A stretch of 64,000 nt of DNA from assembly GCA_051876105.1 (NCBI GenBank), contig JBJEHN010000065.1, positions 7,814 to 71,813 on the forward strand, given 5' to 3'. The position numbers and the translations under genes were made by a program. The notes beneath the pieces are model-generated. The model worked only from the letters and a program-made list of their open reading frames with translations. It had not been told where the DNA came from and ran no database searches. Each line of letters begins with the position of its first letter. The stretch's first letter is position 1. Below, one piece after another: positions 25,327 to 35,632 of this stretch. The stretch is from W2P13-069 sp051876105. Its GTDB lineage: Bacteria > Actinomycetota > Coriobacteriia > Coriobacteriales > QAMH01.

Positions 25327-25360
25327 GCTCCCGGCAGCGCACCTGGCTGCCGGGAGCTGT
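25327..25360 (+). terminator. Strong terminator after the flavoenzyme gene
   Basis: AGCTCCCGGCAG pairs with CTGCCGGGAGCT (12 bp) around a 9-nt loop; A-rich before, GTGGGTTTG after. It lies between the flavoenzyme gene and the convergent small-protein gene. Confidence 0.8.
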
Positions 25361-25386
25361 GGGTTTGAGCTACTGCGCGGGTGAAG

Positions 25387-25689
25387 CTACTGCTTGACAG
25401 ACGCGTAGAACTTGGACTCGGGGAAGACCTCGCGCAAGGTGAGGTTGCGGGGGCCGAACTGGAGGTCGACGAACTCGCCCACGGTGGGAACCAGCTCGGA
25501 GGCGTCCACGTAGTGGCCCTTCTCGTTCAGCTGGTCGGTGTACTGGACGCGCCAGTAGTGCTCGTTGCAATCGGTGATGTAGTAGACGGTGCCGTCGCCG
25601 ATCTCGATGTACACAGCGTGCTCGGCGCCAAGATACTTGGTGAGCTCCTCGAAGGTGATGTTCAGGGGCTCCTCTGCCTTGATACCCAT
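25387..25689 (-). CDS. Small conserved-looking hypothetical protein (100 aa)
   Basis: Not recognised. 100-aa acidic, soluble protein of regular alpha/beta composition (ITFEELTKYLGAEHAVYIEI, TVYYITDCNEHYWRVQYTDQ, DLQFGPRNLTLREVFPESKF). No signal peptide, membrane segment or cysteine motif (a single Cys). Start MGIKAEEP chosen because AAAGGAG lies 7 nt upstream; a longer reading adds 18 residues without a ribosome site. Convergent to the flavoenzyme gene. Coding is supported by the ribosome site and codon usage like the neighbours. Confidence 0.75.
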   Translation of the reverse strand: MGIKAEEPLNITFEELTKYLGAEHAVYIEIGDGTVYYITDCNEHYWRVQYTDQLNEKGHYVDASELVPTVGEFVDLQFGPRNLTLREVFPESKFYASVKQ

Positions 25690-25754
25690 TTTCGGCTCCT
25701 TTACTAGGGGACCAAACTCTATGAGGTAAATATACGCTAACACTCCGCATTTAA

Positions 25755-26050
25755 GCGCGGGCTTCCGCCCCTATTTGGCGCTTCATGGCTACTTCACAGG
25801 CTGAAGCAGCGCCGCGATGTGCAAAACCACAGGACACGCATCCGGGAGTGCAGCGCGAGGCCGATCATGATGGTCGCGCTCGGCGAGCACGCCGAGGCAC
25901 CATTGATTCAACAGGATCAGGAGTCGGCCCGGAGACGAGAGGCGCCCCCTCGTACACCGCGATCCGCGACGCGACCCCGGGAGTGCCGCGCGGGGCCGAG
26001 ACAGAGGTGCGGCGGTACGGACCGTGCCTCCCTTCGCCAGCTCTGAGCAA
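25755..26050. other. Non-coding structured segment with a 23-nt direct repeat
   Basis: No credible gene. CCGGGAGTGCNGCGCGNGGCCGA occurs twice (25842-25864 and 25977-25999, 21 of 23 identical). Short hairpins include GCTTCA/TGAAGC near 25780 and GCGCGA/TCGCGC around 25855-25882. It continues into the large inverted repeat upstream of udk. It might be a decayed structured RNA or repeat; no known riboswitch class is matched. Confidence 0.5.
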
Positions 26051-26052
26051 AC

Positions 26053-26220
26053 TTGTGGTCAAAACCGCGGGATTGTGCGCCTTCACACGGCGGATACGCG
26101 GCCTGCAAGCGCAAATAGAACCCGCGTTGGCCAGCTTGCAGGCGCCCTGGTGCTGCAAACGCGCCCTCAAGCTGCGTATCCGCGGCTTGAGGGCGCACAA
26201 TCCCGCGGTTTTGACCACAA
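26053..26220. repeat. 168-bp compound inverted repeat with 29-bp perfect outer arms
   Basis: Outer arms 26053-26081 and 26192-26220 are perfectly complementary over 29 nt (TTGTGGTCAAAACCGCGGGA...). Inside are GCGGATACGC/GCGTATCCGC (26090-26099 with 26174-26183), CCTGCAAGC/GCTTGCAGG (26102-26110 with 26132-26140), and GCGCCCTCAA/TTGAGGGCGC (26161-26170 with 26187-26196). The last competes with the outer stem, so the element has alternative folds. It lies 87 nt upstream of udk. Confidence 0.85.
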
Positions 26221-26307
26221 AATGCTCCAGAGCTGGAGCGCGGGGGCGGCGGGGGCGACAATGCGCGTATCCTTGGCAATGCACGGTGCGATCACGAGGG
26301 GGTACCC

Positions 26308-26916
26308 ATGAGCTACATAGTCTGCGTGTGCGGCGGCAGCGGGAGCGGGAAGTCGACCTTCACGGGCAGGCTGCTGCAAGAGCTGGGCCCCAGCGCCGCC
26401 TTCATCGCGCACGACGACTACTACAAGCACACCCCCGGCATGACGCCCGAGCAGCGCGCAGCCTACAACTTCGACGTGCCCGCCGCGCTCGACACGCACC
26501 TCCTGGTTGAGCATGTGGCTCAACTGCGCGCTGGCAAGCCGGCGCAGGTCCCCGTCTACGACTTCTGCACCCAGGAGCGCCTGCCTCAAGCGCGCACGGT
26601 TGAACCTGTGCCCGTAGTAGTGGTCGAGGGCATACTCGCCATGGCAGACGAAGACCTCATGCGCCAAGTCGACCTGAGCATCTACATCGACGTCGACGAG
26701 CAGACGCGCCTGGAGCGCCGCTTGCGCCGCGACTGCCAGGAGCGCGGCTGGAGCCTGGAGAACGCTCGGCGCAACTACGAGCAGATCGTGCGCCCCGCCC
26801 ACCTGCGCTACGTGGAGCCCGCACGCAGCAGGGCAGACATCGTCCTCAACGACGCGCTCGACGCCGCGGCGCTGCAGGTGCTGGCCGCCGGCATCCGCGC
26901 CGCCGCAAGCTGCTAG
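26308..26916 (+). CDS. udk: Uridine kinase
   Basis: 202-aa P-loop kinase of the uridine kinase/phosphoribulokinase family phosphorylating uridine and cytidine (pyrimidine salvage). Motifs: VCGGSGSGKSTFTG, HDDYYKH, NFDVPAALDTHLL, VPVYDFCTQERL, VVVEGILAMAD, and the lid RRLRRDCQERGWS. Length is normal. GAGGGGG lies 5 nt before the ATG. It is a single gene on the plus strand surrounded by minus-strand genes, with a very large inverted repeat upstream and two TGGGACAG repeats downstream. Confidence 0.93.
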   Translation: MSYIVCVCGGSGSGKSTFTGRLLQELGPSAAFIAHDDYYKHTPGMTPEQRAAYNFDVPAALDTHLLVEHVAQLRAGKPAQVPVYDFCTQERLPQARTVEPVPVVVVEGILAMADEDLMRQVDLSIYIDVDEQTRLERRLRRDCQERGWSLENARRNYEQIVRPAHLRYVEPARSRADIVLNDALDAAALQVLAAGIRAAASC

Positions 26917-26918
26917 CG

Positions 26919-27032
26919 AAAATGGGGCAGTTGGGGCGTACCCTACCGTCCTATTAGTGAGGGGGAGAACCACATAAAGAATCGCTTGTTGCAAGGAATG
27001 GGACAGTGGGGACTGTCCCCACTGTCCCATTC
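26919..27032. repeat. TGGGACAGTGGGGAC elements: degenerate and intact copy
   Basis: 26919-26956 (AAAATGGGGCAGTTGGGGCG...) is a mutated copy. 26997-27032 is an intact symmetric copy (GAATGGGACAGTGGGGACTG...). They lie between the converging ends of udk and the ABC ATPase gene. Confidence 0.8.
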
Positions 27033-27839
27033 CTAGTCGGCGATCTTGCTCAGGAAGGCGCGCAGGCGCTCGGTCTTGGGGTTGCCGATGAGCTCCTCGG
27101 CTGGGCCCTCCTCGGCGATCACACCGTCTGACATGAAGATGATGTGGTCGGCTACGTCGCGCGCAAAACCCATCTCGTGCGTGACGATCACCAGGGTCAT
27201 ATGCTCGGCCGCCAGCGCACGGATGACCTTGAGGACCTCCTGGGTGAGCTCGGGGTCGAGCGCGGAGGTGGGCTCGTCGAAGAACAGCACCTCGGGGTTC
27301 ATGCACAGGGCGCGGGCAATGGCCACGCGCTGCTGCTGGCCACCGGAGAGCTCGCAGGGGACCATGTCCTCCTTGCCCTCGAGCCCCATCTTGGCGATAA
27401 GCTGGCGCGCCTGGGCCTCGACCTCGTCCTTGGCGCGCTTCTGCACACGGACGGGCGCATCCATGATGTTCTTGAGCACCGTGTAGTGCGGGAAGAGGTT
27501 GAAGTTCTGGAACACCAAGCCGAAGCGCATCTTGGCGGCCTGGAGGGTCTTCTTGTCGGCGTAGCGAGCGGCGCCACCCTCGGCGCAGGTGGCAACCGCC
27601 AGGTCGCCATAGCTCAGCGAGCCGCCGTCGAGCGTCTCCAGCAGGGTGGCGCAGCGCAGCAGGGTCGACTTGCCGCCGCCAGAGGGGCCGATCACGGCCA
27701 CGACCTGGCCCTCTCGCACATCAAGGGAGATGTCCTTGAGGACCTGGTTGCTGCCAAACGCCTTCTGGGCGTGCTCGAGCTTGAGCAGGGAGGGGCGCTC
27801 GTCTGCCGCGGCGGGCGCGGTGCATGCGGTGTTAGTCAT
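27033..27839 (-). CDS. Amino-acid ABC transporter, ATP-binding subunit
   Basis: 268-aa PAAT-type ATPase: Walker A GPSGGGKSTLLRC, Q-loop FQNFNLFPHYTVLKNI, signature LSGGQQQRVAIARALC, Walker B VLFFDEPTSALDPE and switch His in VTHEMGFA. About 15 extra residues precede the domain. An insert (GDLAVATCAEGGAARYADKK) lies between Walker A and the Q-loop. The start overlaps the permease stop by 8 nt. It powers uptake by the permease and lipoprotein encoded upstream. PAAT systems take up polar or basic amino acids, cystine or glutamine; the substrate is unknown. Confidence 0.95.
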   Translation of the reverse strand: MTNTACTAPAAADERPSLLKLEHAQKAFGSNQVLKDISLDVREGQVVAVIGPSGGGKSTLLRCATLLETLDGGSLSYGDLAVATCAEGGAARYADKKTLQAAKMRFGLVFQNFNLFPHYTVLKNIMDAPVRVQKRAKDEVEAQARQLIAKMGLEGKEDMVPCELSGGQQQRVAIARALCMNPEVLFFDEPTSALDPELTQEVLKVIRALAAEHMTLVIVTHEMGFARDVADHIIFMSDGVIAEEGPAEELIGNPKTERLRAFLSKIAD

Positions 27840-28485
27840 GGTAGTAGCTCAGCTTCTTCTCGACACGGCTCAGGACAAACTCGACGATCAGCGTGAAGCA
27901 CCAGTACAGCGCCGCTGCGATGAAGTAGGGCAGCATGCTCACCTGGCTTGCAGCGATGGCCTTGGCCTGCGTGAACATCTCCATCACGCCCAGCACGAAG
28001 GCAAGCGAGGTGTCCTTGATGAGGGCGATGACCTCGTTGCCCATGGCGGGCAGGATGCGCTTGATGACCTGCGGCAGCACGATGAACATGAAGGTCTGCA
28101 CAGGCGTGTAGCCCAGCACCTGTGCCGCCTCGTACTGGCCGCGCGGGATGCTCTGGATGCCCGAGCGGTAGATCTCTGCGAAGTAAGCGGCGTAGTTGAG
28201 GATGAAGCCGATGGCGCAGGCCGTGAACTTCCAATCCGAAGCCAGCTGCATGCCGAACACGTAGTACGGGACGAACATCCACGCCATGAGCTGCAGCATG
28301 AGCGGCGTGCCGCGCAGCACGCTGATGTAGAAGCGCGCCAGCAGCGCCAGCGGCTTGAACGAGCTCATGCGCGCCAGGGCCACCAGCACGCCCAGGGGCA
28401 GCGCGCCCACTAGGGTGATGACGAAGATCTGCATCGTCATACCCAAGCCGCTGAGCAGCAGCTGCATCATCACCGAGAACTCCAT
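27832..28485 (-). CDS. Amino-acid ABC transporter permease
   Basis: 217-aa inner-membrane protein of the His/Glu/Gln permease type with four to five membrane segments and the EAA-type loop AAQVLGYTPVQTFMFIVLPQ that contacts the ATPase. The family hallmark RGTPLMLQLM is present. Only one permease gene exists, so the transporter is probably a homodimer of this subunit. Start MEFSVMMQ with AAGGAGGGGG upstream; a longer reading frame is not supported. It lies 181 nt after the substrate-binding gene. Confidence 0.95.
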   Translation of the reverse strand: MEFSVMMQLLLSGLGMTMQIFVITLVGALPLGVLVALARMSSFKPLALLARFYISVLRGTPLMLQLMAWMFVPYYVFGMQLASDWKFTACAIGFILNYAAYFAEIYRSGIQSIPRGQYEAAQVLGYTPVQTFMFIVLPQVIKRILPAMGNEVIALIKDTSLAFVLGVMEMFTQAKAIAASQVSMLPYFIAAALYWCFTLIVEFVLSRVEKKLSYYHD

Positions 28486-28666
28486 GCGCTCCCCCTCCTT
28501 GTTGAAGCCACAAGCTTTCCCTCGTGCGGCGGCCGCAGTGCGGCGGCGCATGCCGCATGGCGAAAAGCTCCCTCCCCTTGAAATCGCGCGAAGCGGCGAG
28601 CCGCGGTGAACCCGCAGCCCGCCGCATCAAGCGCGTTGCCTCAGTCAGACGCTGAGAGAACAGGGC

Positions 28667-29509
28667 TTAGTCGAGCACCCAGTTCTCGTAGGCCATGCCC
28701 TGGTCGGCGTACTTCTCGCACAGCTCCTTGACCTTGCCCTCGTCGTTGAGCTTGCGCAGGTCCTCGGTGACCTTGGCGGCAATGGCGGCACCCTCGTCGC
28801 CCTTCAGGAAGCCGACGCCGTAGTGCTCTTCGGAGAGGGTCTCCTCGACCTGGGCGAAGACATCGGGCTTGGCTGCCATCTGGAAGGCGGCGATGGAGAG
28901 GTCGCAGGCCACGGCGTCAACCGCGCCGGACTCGAGCTGCATGAAGGCGTTGTTGTAGTCGGCGATGGTCTGGAGCTCCTTGAAGGTGTCGGCCACGGCC
29001 TTCTGGTCGCCCTCGAGCACCTCGAGGGCAGCGGAGCCCTTCTGGGTCAGGACGATCTTGCCGGCGAGATCGGCCAGGGAGGCGATGCCGGCGTCCTTCT
29101 TGGCGACGACGACCTGGGCGTTGATCATGTAGGGCTCGGTGAAGGAGTAGTCCTCCTCGCGGCCCTCGATGGTGAAGCCGTTCCAGATGCAGTTGATGGT
29201 GCCGGCACCCAGCAGGGCGTCCTTGGCGTCCCAGTCGATGGGCTCAGCCTGGAACTTCCAACCCTCCATCTCGCACACAGCCTGGGCGAGGTCGAGGTCG
29301 AAGCCGGTGTAGGAGCCGTCGTCGGCAACATAGCCGTAGGGCGGGTACTCGGCGTCGAAGCCGACCACCAGGGTGTCGAGGCTGACCTCGGCGCCGGCAG
29401 CGGGGGTCTCTTCCTTCTTCTGGCCACCGCAGCCGGCAAGGCCGAGGGCGGCAGTAGCGGCAACGGCGGCGGATGCGCCCAGGAAGCCGCGGCGAGTCAT
29501 GTTCTTCAT
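28667..29509 (-). CDS. Amino-acid ABC transporter substrate-binding lipoprotein
   Basis: 280-aa periplasmic-binding-protein type (SBP_bac_3). The N-terminus MKNMTRRGFLGASAAVAATA ends in the lipobox LAGC, with a twin-arginine pair, so it is an exported lipoprotein. The mature part has VVGFDAEYPPYGYV, YTGFDLDLAQAVCE and GTINCIWNGFTIEGREEDYSFTEPY-like segments typical of polar amino-acid binders. GAGAGGA precedes the start, and a good promoter lies at 29564-29591. It leads the operon SBP-permease-ATPase, with a 181-nt hairpin-rich gap after it that may reduce downstream expression. Confidence 0.95.
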   Translation of the reverse strand: MKNMTRRGFLGASAAVAATAALGLAGCGGQKKEETPAAGAEVSLDTLVVGFDAEYPPYGYVADDGSYTGFDLDLAQAVCEMEGWKFQAEPIDWDAKDALLGAGTINCIWNGFTIEGREEDYSFTEPYMINAQVVVAKKDAGIASLADLAGKIVLTQKGSAALEVLEGDQKAVADTFKELQTIADYNNAFMQLESGAVDAVACDLSIAAFQMAAKPDVFAQVEETLSEEHYGVGFLKGDEGAAIAAKVTEDLRKLNDEGKVKELCEKYADQGMAYENWVLD

Positions 29510-29563
29510 ATCGGGTCCTCTCCCTAAACTGATATAGCGCTCTACCACGCTAAAGTGCTGTGC

Positions 29564-29591
29564 ATTATACCCCAGCAGCACAGAGCTACAA
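29564..29591 (-). promoter_or_regulatory. Promoter of the amino-acid ABC operon
   Basis: Minus-strand TTGTAG (29586-29591), 16-nt spacer, TATAAT (29564-29569), some 55 nt before the lipoprotein start. Confidence 0.7.
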
Positions 29592-29637
29592 GCTGGCAGG
29601 GGCGCCGCAGCGGCAAGGGAGGGGCAGGCCGCGGCCG

Positions 29638-31017
29638 CTAGCGCAAGAAGAGGCGCACCAAGCGCTCCTTGGCGGCACTGTAGGGCTGGTAGCGCATGGG
29701 CAGGTCGAGCCACCCCTTCTTCAGCACACTCTTGGTGTGCGAGAAGGTCTCGAAGCTCTTGCGCCCGTGGTAGCTGCCCATGCCGCTGTTGCCAACGCCG
29801 CCAAAGCCCATCTTGCTCGTGGCGATGTGGACGATCGTGTCGTTGATGCAGCCGCCGCCAAAGGGCACGTAGCGCATGAAGCGCTCCTGCAGCTCCCGGT
29901 TGTTGGTGAAGAGGTAGAGCGCCAGCGGCTTCTCCTGCTCCCTGATATAGCCCTCCGCCGCAAGGGGGCTCGCCACCTCGATGATGGGGCAGATCGGCCC
30001 GAAGATCTCCTCCCCCATCACTGCGTCGTCCATGGTGACGCCGGTCATGATTGTGGGCTCGATCTTGAGGGAGGCCTCGTCGCAGCGGCCGCCGTAGACC
30101 ACCTTGGCCGGGTCGATCAGCCCGCGCACACGCTCGAAGTGCTTGCGGTTCACGATCTTGCCGTAGTCGGGGTTTGCCAGCGCGTCGCTGCCGTACATGG
30201 CGGCGGTCTTCTCCTTCAGCAGCTCGACGAAGCGCTCGTGCACGCTGCTCTCACAGAGCACGTAGTCTGGCGCGATGCAGGTCTGGCCCACGTTGAGCCA
30301 CTTTCCGAAGGCCAGGCGCGTGGCGGCCAGCTCAAGGTTGCAGTCCGCGGCGATGATGCAGGGGCTCTTGCCGCCCAGCTCCAGGCTCACCGGGGTGAGG
30401 AAGCGGCTGGCCTTCTCCATGACGAGCTTGCCCACGCTGGGGCTGCCGGTGAAGAAGATGTAGTCCCAGCGCTGCTCCAGCAGCAGCGAGTTCTCGTCGC
30501 GCCCGCCCAGGATGCAGGTGACATGCCCTGGGTCGAATGCCTCCTCGATGAGCTCGGCCATCACCGCAGAGGTCGCGGGGCTGTAGGCGCTGGGCTTGAC
30601 CACGCAGCAGTTGCCCGCGGCAACCGCGCCGATGAGCGGCTCGATGGTGAGCAGGAAGGGGTAGTTCCACGGGCTCATGACCAGCACCTGCCCGTAGGGC
30701 TCGGGCACGGTGCGGTAGCTGCTGGGGAAGTTTGCCAGGTCCGGCATGACGCGCTTGGGGCTGGCCCAGCGGCGGATGTGCTTGAGCTGGTAGGAGAGCT
30801 CGGCGAGGGTGAGGCCGACCTCGCACATATAGCCCTCGAAGGCGGATTTGCCCAGGTCTTGCGTGATGGCGGCCTCGATCTGGGCCTCGCGGCGGCGGAT
30901 CGCTGCCTCGAGCTTGTGCAGCGCCTGGATGCGGTAGCTCAGGTCGATGGTGATACCGCTGTTGAAGAACGCGTGCTGGCGGCGGCAGATCACGTCGACT
31001 TGCTCTTGCGTGGCCAT
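29638..31017 (-). CDS. Aldehyde dehydrogenase (class 3 type)
   Basis: 459-aa NAD(P)-dependent aldehyde dehydrogenase. Motifs: MSPWNYPFLLTIEP, KPSAYSPATS, FTGSPSVGKLVMEKA, the general-base glutamate in LELGGKSPCII, and the catalytic cysteine in NVGQTCIAPDY. The order and short length match class 3/fatty-aldehyde dehydrogenases (YwdH-like), with a C-terminal hydrophobic-basic tail. It follows an iron-dependent alcohol dehydrogenase by 37 nt, forming an alcohol-aldehyde-acid pair. The substrate is unknown; medium-chain or aromatic aldehydes are typical of the class. Confidence 0.94.
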   Translation of the reverse strand: MATQEQVDVICRRQHAFFNSGITIDLSYRIQALHKLEAAIRRREAQIEAAITQDLGKSAFEGYMCEVGLTLAELSYQLKHIRRWASPKRVMPDLANFPSSYRTVPEPYGQVLVMSPWNYPFLLTIEPLIGAVAAGNCCVVKPSAYSPATSAVMAELIEEAFDPGHVTCILGGRDENSLLLEQRWDYIFFTGSPSVGKLVMEKASRFLTPVSLELGGKSPCIIAADCNLELAATRLAFGKWLNVGQTCIAPDYVLCESSVHERFVELLKEKTAAMYGSDALANPDYGKIVNRKHFERVRGLIDPAKVVYGGRCDEASLKIEPTIMTGVTMDDAVMGEEIFGPICPIIEVASPLAAEGYIREQEKPLALYLFTNNRELQERFMRYVPFGGGCINDTIVHIATSKMGFGGVGNSGMGSYHGRKSFETFSHTKSVLKKGWLDLPMRYQPYSAAKERLVRLFLR

Positions 31018-31054
31018 CTTGGGGCTCCTTGTCTCCTTATGCGCGGCGCGGCGG

Positions 31055-32254
31055 CTAGGCCATCACCTTGCGGTAGACCTCTTCCAGCTCGCGCGCGTCC
31101 ATGAGCTTAGGCACAGGGTACAGCGGATTGCTCTCGACATCTGCCTTGCGCGCCATGGCAGCGATGTCCTCCTCGGCGATGCCCTCGAGTTTTTCGGGGA
31201 TGCCCATCGAGGCGTTGAGCTCGCGGAACCACTGGATGAAGGTGCGGCTGGCCTCTTCGTCGCTGCTAGCCTGCGGGGCCACGCCGCTCAGGCGCGCCAA
31301 CTCGCCCAAGCGCTTGTGGCAGGCGGGGCCGTACATCTCGAGCACGTAAGGGCAGATTACCGCGTTGGCTAGCCCATGGGGAATGCCGTACTGCCCGCCC
31401 AGGCTGTGCGCCACACCGTGGACGTAGCCCACATAGCTCTTTGAGAAGGCCAGGCCTGCGCGGTTGGCGGCGCGGAGCATGGCCTGGCGTGCCTCTTGGT
31501 CGGAGGGCTCGTCGTAGGCGCGCTTGAGGTAGCGGCGGATCAGACTCACGGCCTCTACGGCACACGCCCGGGTCTCCGCGTTGGTGCTGCGGCCGATGTA
31601 GGCCTCGGTAGCGTGCACCAGCGCGTCCATGCCCGTGGTGGAGGTGATGTGCTTGGGCAGGCCGGCGGTCACGCGCCAGTCGAGCACGGCGTAGCTGGGG
31701 ATGAGGGGGAAGTCGTTGATGGGGTACTTGTAGTGGGTCTCGCCGTCGGTGATGACGGCGGCCAGGGTGGTCTCGCTGCCGGTGCCGGCCGTGGTGGGCA
31801 CGGCCACCAGCAGCGGTGTCTTCCTCAGCACCTTGAGGATGCCGCGCATCTTGGGGATGGGCTTGTTCGGGCGGGCGATGCGCGCTCCGGTTGCCTTGGC
31901 GCAGTCCATAGAGCTGCCACCGCCGAAGGCGACCAAGCAGTCGCAACCTTCCTTGAGGTAGAGGTAGCGCGCTGCCTCGACGTTGGCGATGGTGGGGTTG
32001 GGGACCACGTCGTCGAAGACGAGGAAGTCGATGCCCTGCGCGCTGAGCGCCGCCTTTAGGCCGTCGACCAGACCCAGCCCGTGCACGCCCTTGTCGGTGA
32101 CGATGAGGGGGCGCTGCAGGCCGCGCTCGCGCAGCATGCGGGCCGCATCCTCAACGCTGCCGAGCACCTGCGGGTCGCGGTATGGCAAGAACGGCAGGGC
32201 GGCGCGCAAGACCCCCTGGTAGACACGGCAGTATGCAGAGCGGAGAGCGTTCAC
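31055..32254 (-). CDS. Iron-containing alcohol dehydrogenase
   Basis: 399-aa group III dehydrogenase. The nucleotide site is CLVAFGGGSSMDCAKATG, followed by PTTAGTGSETT. Iron ligands are in TGMDALVHATEAYIG and YVHGVAHSLGGQYGIPHGLANAV. Length and motifs are normal. First gene of the ADH-ALDH operon. A 13-nt inverted repeat TTAGTttgACTAA lies 26 nt upstream of the start and could bind a regulator. Likely converts an aldehyde to the alcohol during fermentation, or the reverse with the adjacent ALDH. Confidence 0.94.
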   Translation of the reverse strand: MNALRSAYCRVYQGVLRAALPFLPYRDPQVLGSVEDAARMLRERGLQRPLIVTDKGVHGLGLVDGLKAALSAQGIDFLVFDDVVPNPTIANVEAARYLYLKEGCDCLVAFGGGSSMDCAKATGARIARPNKPIPKMRGILKVLRKTPLLVAVPTTAGTGSETTLAAVITDGETHYKYPINDFPLIPSYAVLDWRVTAGLPKHITSTTGMDALVHATEAYIGRSTNAETRACAVEAVSLIRRYLKRAYDEPSDQEARQAMLRAANRAGLAFSKSYVGYVHGVAHSLGGQYGIPHGLANAVICPYVLEMYGPACHKRLGELARLSGVAPQASSDEEASRTFIQWFRELNASMGIPEKLEGIAEEDIAAMARKADVESNPLYPVPKLMDARELEEVYRKVMA

Positions 32255-32279
32255 AAGGCACCTCGGGTATGGTTGAAAC

Positions 32280-32292
32280 TTAGTTTGACTAA
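32280..32292. promoter_or_regulatory. Candidate operator upstream of the ADH-ALDH operon
   Basis: Perfect inverted repeat TTAGT-ttg-ACTAA between a possible -10 (TATGAT, minus strand, 32305-32310) and the adh start. It does not match the Rex consensus; the binding protein is unknown. Confidence 0.4.
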
Positions 32293-32329
32293 CAAATAGC
32301 CCGTATCATACCCATATCGCCCGCAGCAT

Positions 32330-32540
32330 ACCCGCTCCCCCTCCAACTTTGCGCAAGAACCGCCGCCAACAGCGGCGGGCGCCAAGCGGGTCCGGGGGCG
32401 GGGGCTCTCCGCGTATTCGCTTCGCGAATCCGCCCCCTCCGCTCGCCTTCGGCTCGCTACGGGTGTTCGGGCTACAAACGCGCCACCGGCGCGTTTGCTT
32501 AACGCCCTCACTCTCGCGGGGTTCGAGCCCCCAGGGAGGG
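32330..32540. other. Gene-free spacer with several GC hairpins
   Basis: Between the ADH promoter and the tRNA-Ala terminator. Contains CGCCGC/GCGGCG (about 32350), ATTCGC/GCGAAT inside GGGGGCGG/CCGCCCCC (about 32393-32445) and CAAACGCGCC/GGCGCGTTTG (about 32474-32496). A T-arm-like GGGTTCGAGCCC occurs at about 32517 on the plus strand without any tRNA body. No open frame looks real. Confidence 0.5.
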
Positions 32541-32544
32541 CTCC

Positions 32545-32575
32545 TAACAAGAAAGGCCGCTTCAATAGCGGCCTC
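32545..32575 (-). terminator. Terminator after tRNA-Ala
   Basis: On the minus strand GGCCGC-7 nt-GCGGCC followed by TTTCTTGTT (arms at 32568-32573 and 32555-32560), directly after the tRNA-Ala 3' end. Confidence 0.85.
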
Positions 32576-32586
32576 TTCATAATCTA

Positions 32587-32662
32587 TGGTGGAGGTAAGG
32601 GGGCTCGAACCCCTGACATCCAGCTTGCAAAGCTGGCGCTCTCCCAGCTGAGCTATACCCCC
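32587..32662 (-). tRNA. tRNA-Ala (anticodon TGC)
   Basis: 76 nt including an encoded CCA. Acceptor GGGGGTA/TACCTCC (one G-U pair), D-arm AGCTCAGCTGGGAGAGC, anticodon stem CCAGC/GCTGG with loop TTTGCAA, T-arm with GTTCGAGCC. It follows tRNA-Ile after a strong hairpin; the gyrA-tRNA-Ile-tRNA-Ala order is as in other actinobacteria. Confidence 0.97.
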
Positions 32663-32694
32663 AGAGAGCTGCGGTGTTCGCCCATCTATCTAAT

Positions 32695-32733
32695 AAACTC
32701 CTCGGAGGCTACTCGGCTCACTCCGAGGAGTTT
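32695..32733 (-). terminator. Perfect 13-bp hairpin between tRNA-Ile and tRNA-Ala
   Basis: AAACTCCTCGGAG and CTCCGAGGAGTTT form a perfect 13-bp stem with a 13-nt loop; on the minus strand it is followed by TTTATTAGAT. It looks like an intrinsic terminator, which would separate the two tRNA genes, or a processing hairpin. Confidence 0.75.
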
Positions 32734-32745
32734 ATTTCTGAGTGA

Positions 32746-32822
32746 TGGTGGGCCTTACAAGATTCGAACTTGTGACCTCACGATTATCAGTCGTGCGCTC
32801 TAGCCAACTGAGCTAAAGGCCC
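32746..32822 (-). tRNA. tRNA-Ile (anticodon GAT)
   Basis: 77 nt with encoded CCA. Acceptor GGGCCTT/AAGGCCC, D-arm AGCTCAGTTGGCTAGAGC, anticodon loop CTGATAA, T-arm GTTCGAATC. It lies 160 nt downstream of gyrA on the same strand. Confidence 0.97.
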
Positions 32823-32981
32823 AAACACGCAAGACGGTATTATGCAGACCTCCAAGCCTTTTGGCAAGAAAAAACTTGTGAGAATTTCAAAATTCCCCCA
32901 ACGGCACGAAGGGTGCAAGCAAAGCAAGCGCGCCCCTGCAGGTGCGGGGGCGCGCTCAGGTGTGCTCTAGTGGTGTCGGGC

Positions 32982-35618
<2,637 letters not shown>

Positions 35619-35632
35619 GTTCTATCTCCCTT

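Noticed and set aside
32505..32545. T-arm-like GGGTTCGAGCCC on the plus strand as a tRNA
   Set aside because: No acceptor, D or anticodon stems can be built around it. It may be a tRNA-end remnant but cannot be called a gene.
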